A stretch of 26,348 bases of DNA from Phaeoceros laevis (Eukaryota > Anthocerotophyta > Anthocerotopsida > Notothyladales): the NCBI GenBank assembly GCA_049999765.1, contig JBNGIQ010008387.1:1-26348 (forward strand). Direction: 5' to 3'. The notes under the pieces were generated by a model. That model was not told the DNA's origin. It worked only from the letters and a program-made list of their open reading frames with translations, and did no database searches. A program made the translations under genes and the position numbers. Below are positions 19,001 to 26,348 of the stretch, in pieces (within the stretch, counting starts at the first letter, position 1; the number at the start of each line of letters is the position of its first letter).

Positions 19001-22000
19001 AAAGGAACAGGTGAAGCTGCTGCTTCATCTATTAGGTTTTTGATGAATGGGATAGTGCTGGAAATTGAGGATGAGCCTCTGCAAGGCTGGTTGGACGAAC
19101 ATTATAGGCTTATGCTCAAGGTTGTCCGGGAGCGGCTTGTGAGAGAACATGTACTTGAGGAAAGGTTTAAGGAGTCTGAAGGGAAAAAAATGCAGAAGGG
19201 AGGAGCAGAGATGGAGATGGATTGCCCAGAAAAAGGATGTGGTTCTTCAAGGGGAGGTGTGCCAAGTCATGAAAGTAGGACAACTGATTGGGAGTCAATG
19301 CACAAAGAAATGTTCAAAGTATATTACGATGCCTGCACTGCTCTTATTCCTGACAGGGGATCAGGCGCATGTTTGAGCGGTCGACAATCAGGATTCAAGC
19401 CAAGTGTGAATCGAGCTTCCCTTATGTCAATAAAAGCAAGGAGCTTGAGTGTTTTGCTGACAAACATTGCAGGTGGAAGGCGAGGAATGGTTGAAAGGAT
19501 CCGAGAGCTGGATTGTGTGAGCCCTGATTTGCAAGTTCCCTTTTCGAGAATTTATGGATACCATGTGAGCATAGATGCATCGGTGTTGGCTGTCTTGCTA
19601 CGGGACTATACACTGCCAATGCTTTCTGCTGTAAGTGGAAAGGCCACAGGTGACGTCATCTTTGCCAAGCAGGGAACTGTGTTTCCCAAACAGATTGAAC
19701 AGGAGCTGTATGTTGGAGAGTGGCGGAGACTCAGGATGCTGCGGTCAGTCAGTGGCTCAACACCTCCACTGAAGATGTACTCGGGACTCAGTTTAGAGCT
19801 TGATCAGGGGAGGGTGTGTTATGGTGTTGGGTTCGAACCTGCATTTGCGGATGTTAGTTATGCGCTTACAGTGGCAATGAAAAAGGCAAACTTAAGTCGA
19901 CGGAAGTTGGAGAACATTGTTCCAGTGAAGAAAGAAAGGAGCTTGCCCTGGTGGGATGATATGAGGTATTATGTGCATGGACAGAACAGTGTGGCAGTAA
20001 CTGACTTTCAATGGAGCTTCTTTGCTTCTACAGATCCTTATGAAGACAAGGACATGCTAGTATTTGCATCAAAGACTATGCTCTTCAAACAGTCTGAAGG
20101 GTCTGTCTCCGTATGTGGTAGGGACTTTGAAGTTATAATCAATCAGGAGTGTGGGACTGTAAATCGCATTGGGTGCAAGCAGGAAACAGTTTTCATACGT
20201 GCACCAATCTTTGAGCTGGATATCAGGATACGCTGGGAGTGTGAATCAGGGGATCCCCTGCACCACTATCTGCATGCACTTCCAGGAGAGCATGATACCC
20301 GTGAGAAAGTGTACGATCCATTTCGGTCATATTTCCTGGCATTGGGCTGGAGTTTCTGCTTTAGAGAAAATTATGCTCTCTATCCTGATGAAAATCTCCC
20401 GACATCCTGTGCACGGTTCAACGATATTCATGTTGGCACGGTAAGGAAGGACACTCTTTTAAGAATTCCAAAGGATATCAGGCTGCTTCTGGCTCTGGAG
20501 AAGCTGGAAGACCATTGCGTGATAAGTGTTCCTATTATGCACTTGAGTGCTGTTGACTTGATGTGGGTTTTCAAGTGGTGGAACCTGCTTTATAATCCTC
20601 CCCATAAGCTTCGGTCCTTCTCCAAGTGGCCCCGGTTTGGGATTCCAAGGAGTTCCCGATCAGGAAATCTCTCTCTTGACAAGGTTCTATGTGAATTCCT
20701 GCTGAGAGTAGATTCAGCACCTGCTTGTATTGAACATGCTTCTGTCGTAGATGATGATCCTGCAGGTGGGCTGACATTCAACACTGCAAAGCTTAAGTAT
20801 GAAATTTTGTACAGTCGTGGCTTTAACATCCACCACCCTGAAGGAAGGAGGGAGCTTCTTGAGATGGTTTATCAGGGACTGGACACACACATGCTGAAAG
20901 CGAAGTTGGACAGAAGCCCAGCAGCATCAGCATCTGAAGGGGCTGTCCTTCAGGCAATAAAAAAAGCAGCTCGGGTGAATCAACTGTTGGGCTTGCAGGA
21001 GGTGTCCTCAGATGATATTTTCAGGGGACTCGGGATTCGAAATGCAAGTGATGAGGGCTTCTTGTTAAGCACAGATCACTTCAAAACAAGAAGACAGACC
21101 CCAAAGGCAGACCCCACAAGGCTTGCTTGGTGGCAGGTCGGCGACATGGATCGGTCAAATGGCCTAAGCCACTCTGATCCTGGTTATAGCAGCGAGCCTA
21201 GTGATGATGAAGGATTTGACGTGGTTCTACCTGATAATTGCCTTCGAGTTTCGCTGTATGAGTTGAAGCTTCTGTGGACAATTTGTAATCGAGATGCAGT
21301 TTGGGCGTGGGTTGGGGAAATTTCGAAGGCATTCGGGGCACAGAAGCCATCACCATCGCGGCAGTACGCCCAGAGGAAAAAATTAGAAGATGCACAGAGG
21401 AAAAAACTTGAAGGCCTTTTGGGGAAGCAACAAGAAGAAACTGGAACTGTTGTATCCTCGGAGGTAGAGATCTCTCCCCCATCTGGGAAGCTCAACCATT
21501 CATTGGCTTCTACTCCTGAAGAGGAAAAGTTGCATTTCCTGGTGAATGTCGTACGTCCACAATTCAATCTCCACTCAGAGGATGCCACGGGGCGATTTCT
21601 GCTGGCAGCTGGCAGTGGACGGGTACTAGCAAGGTCTTTCACTGTGCATTCTGGTTACGAGATTATAGAAGAAGCACTGAGAAGTGAAGGTATTGCATTA
21701 AGAGGCACAGAACCTATTATACCATGGAAACGCAGGGAAGTCTCCGTATGGTTAGACCGTGTGCAGGCACATGTGGCTCCTTGTGATGTGGATTTAGGTG
21801 CTGGCCTTCAATGGTTGCCTCGAGTCCCCACAAGAACCATACCTGACCGAACAGGTCCACTCCTTGAGAGGGTATTCATGCCTTGCTCCATGTTCTTCCG
21901 TTACACTCGCCACAAAGGCGATACTCCAGATTGGAAGGTAAGGTCTCTCAAGGAGCTTCACTTCAATTCTTCAGAGATTAAGGCCAACATGACTTCACGC

Positions 22001-24100
22001 CAGTTCCAGGTTATGGTTGATATTATAGGGGATTTGCTTCTTGCAAGACTGCCAAAACCAAGGAAAAATAATTATCTGCATCCTGATGAGGATGAGGAGG
22101 AGGAAGAGGAAGAGGCCGAGGAGGAAACAGACGAAGTTGTGCCAGAGGGAGTAGAGGAAGTTGAGCTTGCGCGCATTAAGCTGGAGCTTGCTGAACGACG
22201 GTGTCGCTTGGTGTTTGATGACATTCGAAAAATTAAGCAGCATGTGGTGGTTGAGAAGCAAAATGGAACAGATTCTTGTCTGGGTCACGTTCCATTTACT
22301 GGTGACAGAGAAGGCACAGGATTAGTGAAGAAGCTGGAAGAGGATTTTGCTATCCGATGCAAGGCGAGAAGAACAGCAAGAGCATTGCTGAGAGGTGCCC
22401 TTCAAAGGGCAGCACAGCAGCGGCTGATGGAGAAAGAAAAGTATAAAACTCCTTCAGCTGCAATGACCATTTCATGGGCTATAGACAAGGTCGTTTGGAG
22501 GATGCTCTGCGATGGAACTGCTCTTGCCAGGGCTGAGATAAGTGACATGATTTTGAACGTGGACCGTGACTTCAATGATCACGGGGTAGCATTGTTCACG
22601 ATGAAGTCATTTGTTGTCCAGGACTGTTCGCAAACTGCAAAGTTGAATGCTGATGATGCATCTCTGTTGTCTGCCTGGAACCCGCCTGCCGAATGGGGTA
22701 GGAACTGTATGCTTCGTGTATTTGCAAAACAAGGTGCTCCAAAGGATGGGCATTCACCTCTGGAGCTTTTTGAAGTGGAGGTGTTCCCTCTTAAGATACA
22801 TTTGACAGAGGCTATGTACAGGATGATGTGGGACTATTTTTTTCCTGAAGATGATCAAAACTCCCAAGAAAGGCAAGAAGCTAGGAGGCTCTCTGCTATT
22901 TCTATGTCGAAACGTACTAAATTGATGCCGGCCGGAGCTAGTGAGAAGTCAACAGATCAAAAGGTTGATGTACTGGCTAGGTCTGCCTCTGGTGGGCTTT
23001 TCGAGCATCTTTCATCAAGGGAACTGAAGAGGGGAGCTGTTGTAGGAAGCTTGGAGGGTAGAACTAGTTTGTCCATGGAGAGGAACGTGGATGAAAATGG
23101 AACAGAAGCCATGAATGAAGGACCCACGAACCCACTTGTGCTGCCTTCAGTGGGTTCATCAAAGCTACCTGCCCCACGACGACATTGTAGTGCAGGTGGG
23201 GGAGGGGAGTTTCTCTCGGTTGATGGAGCTTCAAAATCGAATGCACCTTCTTTAGCCGGATCCAACAAGATCCGACGACTGAATATTGCACCTTCTATTT
23301 CAGGTGGTTCCTTTGCTGAGCATGGATCTGCCCGGCTGAAAGAAAAAGATCGGGAGAAAGACAGTCGCAGGTCCAGCAGAGATAGCAAGACTTTTCTGCA
23401 AGAGGAAAAGGATGCCAAGTTCCGGAAAAGTCTCTTGGAGTTCCACAACATCAAAATCAGTCAGGTTGAGCTGATTGTAACGTATGAAGGATCACGGTTT
23501 CCTGTCAGCGATTTGCGCCTTTTGATGGACACTTTTGCACGTCCGGAGTTTACTGGGTCCTGGCGTAGACTGTTCTCTCAAGTGAAAAAGCACATCATCT
23601 GGAGTGTGCTTAAGTCGGTCACTGGAATGCAGGGCAAGAAGTTCAAAGACAAGCTTCCAGCGCAGGGACAAGCAGATTCTGGACGTTTCCCATTGAGTGA
23701 TTCAAACTCAAGTGACAGTGAAGGGAGCAGCAAGGGGGAGTCGCTTTTCTTGTCACGACACAAGCGCCAAAGTGATCGAGCAGGTGCAGCATTTGTGTCA
23801 TCTGTTAAAGGCATTTTCAACTCTCAACGCAAGAAAGCAGCTGCATTGGTTCGCAAAACCATGCCAGGAGAGGGAGACTTGCAGGGAGATTGGAGTGAAG
23901 GGGAGGCCGAGAGCTTTAACAGGCAGGGGAGCATAAGCAAAGCCAAGCAACTTCTTAGGAGGCATGCTAAGAAGTTCCGCCCCACAATAAGGCTTCATGG
24001 GGTGTCATTCTTTGGGGAGCGGTTGCAATTAGCATCTTCCCATCCGTCATCAGACGAAGACTCTGATGCATCTTCTGCATACGAAAATCCAATGGAGTAG
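16079..24100 (+). CDS. SABRE: SABRE/KIP-type bridge-like lipid transfer protein (FMP27/Hobbit/BLTP2 family)
   Basis: A single uninterrupted frame of 2673 aa, the length of full plant SABRE/KINKY POLLEN proteins (about 2600). ATG context AGGATGG is good. Residues 9-35 are a hydrophobic ER anchor, followed by the conserved KFKKGAIASVSVGELRLV. Later landmarks are LPWWDDMRYYVHG near residue 1290 (the FMP27 GFWDK-type motif region), YNPPHKLRSFSKWPRFG near 1505, VYQGLDTHMLKA near 1600, an acidic run near 2005, INKVVW-like IDKVVWRML near 2137, and MMWDYFFPEDDQ near 2250. The C-terminus SSDEDSDASSAYENPME resembles the conserved plant tail, so the gene is complete. The family forms long hydrophobic grooves bridging ER and plasma membrane for lipid transfer. 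In plants it affects cell expansion, cytokinesis and tip growth. The lack of introns across 8 kb is notable. Confidence 0.95.
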   Translation: MDPTPDKLLWLFLIVAIAGWLFFTFSAKVAAIILTRVLGLVVLKFRLASLGCVKDVAIQFKKGAIASVSVGELRLVMRKQGLQKLWDWKLQLVMGDIEVVLTQSAAPSQRKKGSTNRSAKGNSSSARTMLMLVAKIADYLNICVSDIVIRWGEGSTASLEMKDLGLDLFSEEGTTLSLGLKLVVEPINFYIGDRLGILDGAAAFSGADKGEDDQELIRETTPVFVLQRMVVHSSFYYGAEPGLSIRRFEVACGDASVNLGDNDLAVILSLLGGKSSKPQNTSEAVDTVLTAQSSDDLNGIAPSRRRSKLPETMLFDLTMLCVTFHEVQSGATIENRIFGMHLQGGKSFFPDETEGQRSQYDVQFDIGEVYLLRGKQNAVLEVLRVVVTASLELPKEGSELLQIELDVKFGGLHCNVILTTIEQCLKFALTLFGRKDRALVKESSHQYLVEAQQRPRQRAQKLLWRCSFSAPDMGITVYGSDDIRAFYCSSQTAHVYVNTMSSEGVRFHSELGEIQLNSFEDISANSQKCLAREDENDCCWMRLSHLEVEWGLMEPESLGDSIMSHSELWLIVNGMHCAFFITLERLQTILVRTLDFERTLEQVATNMRKSKSDSRKIKTGRGAKHGLKHVKLLLDGFSLQFLEPHQVHSTEVLDPKKFNYGEPLGQIVITRMPDGRPRMAKIFSELNDSQESMIHSQVVAEVARIGISFDKDMNRLQLDLSRGHIQYQELQTEGHPGGVVTLFSATVASVVRTRGERAVVTGADVKCHWTPDVHLFGVQVMLDLKNMMDVWERMRSRVSGKVGKAEVQPVGSASRANGNSGQEKARKKSESNLCVAYSIDGFGLAANLADGVELHVQIKTVSSEKGEATIWLQDLEACLNRSRVLSAESLQISRLPFMSDSFSRRAEPSDSGVVKRGCEWLVEGEGTRLILAYGLQVRAIEDAVEDMLRGLKLALAGQKSRIRPGHHQAHVPKSKGTGEAAASSIRFLMNGIVLEIEDEPLQGWLDEHYRLMLKVVRERLVREHVLEERFKESEGKKMQKGGAEMEMDCPEKGCGSSRGGVPSHESRTTDWESMHKEMFKVYYDACTALIPDRGSGACLSGRQSGFKPSVNRASLMSIKARSLSVLLTNIAGGRRGMVERIRELDCVSPDLQVPFSRIYGYHVSIDASVLAVLLRDYTLPMLSAVSGKATGDVIFAKQGTVFPKQIEQELYVGEWRRLRMLRSVSGSTPPLKMYSGLSLELDQGRVCYGVGFEPAFADVSYALTVAMKKANLSRRKLENIVPVKKERSLPWWDDMRYYVHGQNSVAVTDFQWSFFASTDPYEDKDMLVFASKTMLFKQSEGSVSVCGRDFEVIINQECGTVNRIGCKQETVFIRAPIFELDIRIRWECESGDPLHHYLHALPGEHDTREKVYDPFRSYFLALGWSFCFRENYALYPDENLPTSCARFNDIHVGTVRKDTLLRIPKDIRLLLALEKLEDHCVISVPIMHLSAVDLMWVFKWWNLLYNPPHKLRSFSKWPRFGIPRSSRSGNLSLDKVLCEFLLRVDSAPACIEHASVVDDDPAGGLTFNTAKLKYEILYSRGFNIHHPEGRRELLEMVYQGLDTHMLKAKLDRSPAASASEGAVLQAIKKAARVNQLLGLQEVSSDDIFRGLGIRNASDEGFLLSTDHFKTRRQTPKADPTRLAWWQVGDMDRSNGLSHSDPGYSSEPSDDEGFDVVLPDNCLRVSLYELKLLWTICNRDAVWAWVGEISKAFGAQKPSPSRQYAQRKKLEDAQRKKLEGLLGKQQEETGTVVSSEVEISPPSGKLNHSLASTPEEEKLHFLVNVVRPQFNLHSEDATGRFLLAAGSGRVLARSFTVHSGYEIIEEALRSEGIALRGTEPIIPWKRREVSVWLDRVQAHVAPCDVDLGAGLQWLPRVPTRTIPDRTGPLLERVFMPCSMFFRYTRHKGDTPDWKVRSLKELHFNSSEIKANMTSRQFQVMVDIIGDLLLARLPKPRKNNYLHPDEDEEEEEEEAEEETDEVVPEGVEEVELARIKLELAERRCRLVFDDIRKIKQHVVVEKQNGTDSCLGHVPFTGDREGTGLVKKLEEDFAIRCKARRTARALLRGALQRAAQQRLMEKEKYKTPSAAMTISWAIDKVVWRMLCDGTALARAEISDMILNVDRDFNDHGVALFTMKSFVVQDCSQTAKLNADDASLLSAWNPPAEWGRNCMLRVFAKQGAPKDGHSPLELFEVEVFPLKIHLTEAMYRMMWDYFFPEDDQNSQERQEARRLSAISMSKRTKLMPAGASEKSTDQKVDVLARSASGGLFEHLSSRELKRGAVVGSLEGRTSLSMERNVDENGTEAMNEGPTNPLVLPSVGSSKLPAPRRHCSAGGGGEFLSVDGASKSNAPSLAGSNKIRRLNIAPSISGGSFAEHGSARLKEKDREKDSRRSSRDSKTFLQEEKDAKFRKSLLEFHNIKISQVELIVTYEGSRFPVSDLRLLMDTFARPEFTGSWRRLFSQVKKHIIWSVLKSVTGMQGKKFKDKLPAQGQADSGRFPLSDSNSSDSEGSSKGESLFLSRHKRQSDRAGAAFVSSVKGIFNSQRKKAAALVRKTMPGEGDLQGDWSEGEAESFNRQGSISKAKQLLRRHAKKFRPTIRLHGVSFFGERLQLASSHPSSDEDSDASSAYENPME

Positions 24101-24604
24101 CTAGCAGACCCAATGAAGGGCAGTTTAAGTCGCTTCTACCTGGAGGGATCTCATTAGCACGTCCATTTTCTGTTGAAAACTTGAAACAGTAGTGTAACTA
24201 GCTCGCCTCAAGTTAATTTCTGAATACCTTGGGTACCATAGCCGTTGCTAAGACGCAGCGTATGGTGTTCAAAGGAGGATTTTGTATGGCAATGTGCACT
24301 GAAGCACAAGAGAGCAAGCTTGCGATACCGAATCGAATGTCAACTTTGATGCTGTCATCCACTCTGGCATCCCAGACAGTTCCATCCCGTGGCATCCCGG
24401 ACTTGCTTGAAGAAACCAGGGGCAAGCTAGCTTCCATTAACAGAACTTACCACAAATAAAGCTTACAATTCGTGATTTGTGCTTGGTCAACTTCGTGTGG
24501 AAAGAGTGAACGAGAGCGACCACTTGGCAAGCTAAATGCTTGAATGCGGGTTGCAGGGGGAGCATCTAGCTGCACTTGTAGAAAAGCAGCCCTGTATATG
24601 AGGG
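24101..24604 (+). other. 3' flank of the SABRE gene
   Basis: Likely the 3' untranslated region, with a canonical AATAAA at 24455-24460. An open frame at 24229-24459 has no family resemblance and is treated as chance. Confidence 0.5.
24455..24460 (+). terminator. Candidate polyadenylation signal for SABRE
   Basis: The hexamer AATAAA lies 355 nt after the SABRE stop codon, in AT-rich context. Plant signals are loose, so this is only a candidate. Confidence 0.45.
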
Positions 24605-24795
24605 AGTCACCTATACTTGGAAGGAAAGGAAGGAAATCAAATATATTAATTTTTCTGGTGTTTGGGGTTGAGCAATAGGTGTTTGGGTACTAGTGTTAAT
24701 TAGGTGACCAGATATGTAGAATCATGAATGTATTAGATACCAACACTCTCTTTCTTCAAGTCTTTAAAAGTGTCTTGATGCGTACCAATAATAAG
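24605..24795 (+). repeat. Direct repeat, copy A (upstream region of the 24797 gene)
   Basis: An AT-rich block starting GTCACCTATACTTGG and containing a GGAAGGAAAGGAAGGAAAT run, GGTGTTTGGGG, TTAGGTGACC and CTTTCTTCAAGTCTT, ending with TACCAATAAT just before the ATG at 24797. The same elements recur in the same order at 25715-25979. This copy is the probable promoter and leader of the downstream gene. Confidence 0.8.
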
Positions 24796-24796
24796 A

Positions 24797-25522
24797 ATGG
24801 CGCCCACATGCAAATTCATATTGCTGCGGCTGTTGTCATGGTCACTGCGCATGCTATGCGTGGTATCGACGCATGAGAGGGTAGCCGCGGTTTATGCTGC
24901 GTCTTCCAGCACTCTGTTTCCGCTTCGACCATATGCAGGCGGGAACCGGGCCTCAGACTACGATTACAAAGTGTTCAAAGCGGACTGGACCGACCCTACT
25001 GCCGAGATCGTCGCTCAGAGTTACGCATCCCAGTCGCCCCGCGGCTACGGTGCCTTGTTTTACCGGCTGGACGCGTCCCTGGTCCTGGGTCACCGCGTCA
25101 TGCTTGAAGCACGGGTAGCCTGCAGTTTCGTCTACGGCGACGCGTGGGCGGGCATGTTTGTGCGAGTAGAAGGCGCGGACGGCCGGGTCCTCGCCTTCGA
25201 CAACATGCGCGACCGCCCCATCCGGGGCGGCTTCCTGGACGGGGTGGCTACCGCGCAGGTTGTAGTGCAGGTGCCTGCACGCGCGCAGGAAGGCGGGGAC
25301 GAAACGGCGTGCCCAAATCCTGCCGCCATGCCTGCCGTCATTGTGGTGGGCGTGTTTCTGTGCGGTGGTCGGGGAAGCGTGCGGTTCGACGCTGCCGAGT
25401 TTAAACAAGTTGGTGCAGAGCATCCGGTAACCGGCGGCACCGGACCGTGGAGCGGTCCCGGTTTGGACGACTTGGGTCCCGGTACGCTCTGGCACCCCGG
25501 ACAACTCTTTCCATGGCCGTGA
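24797..25522 (+). CDS. Secreted protein with a bacterial-type FDNMxDRPIxG domain
   Basis: A 241-aa single-exon protein. Residues 1-35 are basic then hydrophobic (FILLRLLSWSLRMLCVV), a plausible though not ideal signal peptide. Residues 75-207 match, by memory, a domain common in bacterial proteins and in the C-terminal part of some AraC-type regulators: a GYG-x-L segment, HRVMLEARV, DAWAGMFVRV (115-124), FDNMRDRPIRG (134-144), VVVQVP, GVFLCGGRGSVRFD (185-198) and FKQVG followed by PVTG. In bacterial members the core is of the form WAGLWMRVD, FDNMQDRPI and FGVLL-G-G. The biochemical role is unknown; a jelly-roll-like ligand-binding domain is a guess. The tail (210-241) is Gly/Pro-rich. The gene is GC-rich amid AT-rich flanks and has no intron, consistent with horizontal origin. 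Confidence 0.78.
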   Translation: MAPTCKFILLRLLSWSLRMLCVVSTHERVAAVYAASSSTLFPLRPYAGGNRASDYDYKVFKADWTDPTAEIVAQSYASQSPRGYGALFYRLDASLVLGHRVMLEARVACSFVYGDAWAGMFVRVEGADGRVLAFDNMRDRPIRGGFLDGVATAQVVVQVPARAQEGGDETACPNPAAMPAVIVVGVFLCGGRGSVRFDAAEFKQVGAEHPVTGGTGPWSGPGLDDLGPGTLWHPGQLFPWP

Positions 25523-25714
25523 TGGGCCGTGATCATAGACTTTCAGGGGTAGCCACGATAGCTCATGAGCGAACGTGTCGTGCTACCACCGGTATATATG
25601 GTTCTCTGGAGCACTTCTCTGGTGTTTGGTAGATAGACGACAAGACGGGGAAGGGATCTGCATTTAGTGGTTCCACGTTAATTAACTAAATAGTCTAATT
25701 TGCCTGGTACGGGT
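25523..25714. other. Short intergenic, no gene
   Basis: The 3' flank of the bacterial-type gene; nothing else is recognised. Confidence 0.4.
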
Positions 25715-25979
25715 AGTCACCTACTCTAGGAACTAGTAGGAAGGAACGGAAGGAAGGAAATATTAATCAATTTTTGTGGTGTTTGGGGAATGAGCAATAC
25801 TAAGAGGAGGGCAGCAGGTGTTACCCAAGGGTACTTTTAGGTGACCCAAGTATGTACGTAAATGATGAAAGTTATCAACAAGTGCTCTCTGCCTTTCTTC
25901 ATGTCTTCTTGAAAGTTTCTTGCTTGCCTAAACTTGTGTGTTCTAATTGGAGTGAGCTAGCTACCAATAATTCACAATG
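25715..25979 (+). repeat. Direct repeat, copy B
   Basis: This block repeats copy A in the same orientation about 1.1 kb away: GTCACCTACTCTAGG, GGAAGGAACGGAAGGAAGG, GGTGTTTGGGG, TTAGGTGACC, CTTTCTTCATGTCTT and TACCAATAATTCA. Copy B is longer because of insertions. It ends close to the start of a PPR fragment rather than a second copy of the bacterial-type gene. Confidence 0.75.
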
Positions 25980-25997
25980 CTGCTGCATTTTCAGGCT

Positions 25998-26348
25998 CTA
26001 GAGCAACAAGATGGTCAAAACAGCGCCTCCCGCACGCTTGATATCACCATGGCATTTGCAAGCACTGAGCAGGGATTTCCAGCCCACGGCGTCCTTCTCA
26101 TGTGGCATAGTTAGCAGCATGTAGTTGTAGTGCATAACAGTGCGTGTGATGCCATGGTCCTCCATAATCCTGAAATAACGTTGGCCCTCATCCACCAGGC
26201 CATCGTTACTGCAGGCCACGAGAAGACAGAGGAAAGTAGCATCACTGGGCTCAACACCTTGTTCCTGCATCTGTTTGAAGCACTGGATTGCCATTTGGCC
26301 ATCACTATGTTTTGCATAGCCATTTAGTAGAGCAGTCCATGTGACTGC
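25998..26348 (-). pseudogene. Partial, decayed PPR gene at the window edge
   Basis: A minus-strand frame open to the window end encodes the last S, P and L motifs of a PLS-class PPR protein: AVTWTALLNGYAKHSDGQ, QEQGVEPSDATFLCLLVACS, NDGLVDEGQRYF, then VGWKSLLSACKCHGD. Between HYNYML and TMPHEKD the usual stretch of about 16 residues (LLGRAG...) is missing. After CHGDIKRA the E motif dissolves and stops at 25998. It is therefore probably a pseudogene or a badly truncated gene. Its 5' part lies outside the window. Confidence 0.7.

Noticed and set aside
21184-21642. Long antisense frames within the SABRE gene (also 22957-23454 and others)
   Set aside because: They are shadows of the sense coding frame without signals or homology.
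24229-24459. 76-codon frame after SABRE
   Set aside because: No family resemblance; it lies in the expected 3' untranslated region and ends at the AATAAA signal.

Overview
This is eukaryotic nuclear DNA from a land plant. Genes are spliced with canonical GT-AG introns, and there is a SABRE/KIP-type lipid-transfer protein and a PLS-class PPR protein. The long PPR modules, the relaxed intergenic DNA and the short introns (72-134 nt) suggest a seed-free plant such as a fern, lycophyte, hornwort or moss. I cannot fix the species from sequence alone.

Layout. Positions 1-3360 are gene-poor. They hold a decayed two-exon gene of unknown family (376-2297, +), whose intron contains a PPR relic, two related minisatellites and an assembly gap, followed by a foldback element. 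Positions 3805-4728 (-) are a complete six-exon NDUFAF3/DUF498-type gene (mitochondrial complex I assembly), which I rebuilt exon by exon. Head to head with it at 5261-5752 (+) is a small secreted protein with two copies of an eight-cysteine unit. Tail to tail with that at 6337-8782 (-) is a complete ten-exon TFIIE alpha gene (RNA polymerase II initiation). Just upstream of TFIIE alpha, at 8852-9517 (+), lies an inverted, broken copy of the 3' end of the NDUFAF3-type gene.

Positions 9710-10516 (-) encode a secreted protein of the uncharacterised At4g14100-like family, with a near-perfect 51-nt inverted repeat upstream. Positions 11490-14516 (-) are a single-exon 1008-aa PPR protein with E/E+ motifs but no DYW domain. 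Positions 16079-24100 (+) are one uninterrupted 2673-codon SABRE/BLTP2 gene. Positions 24797-25522 (+) are a GC-rich single-exon gene whose domain resembles a bacterial family. Its upstream region is repeated about 1.1 kb further on, next to a decayed PPR gene that leaves the window.

These genes do not form a pathway. They are ordinary plant housekeeping genes (complex I assembly, Pol II initiation, organelle RNA processing, lipid transport at membrane contacts) mixed with lineage-specific secreted proteins and duplication debris. The points most worth following up are the bacterial-like secreted protein, the double eight-cysteine protein, the inverted duplication around NDUFAF3-TFIIE alpha, and the intronless SABRE gene.
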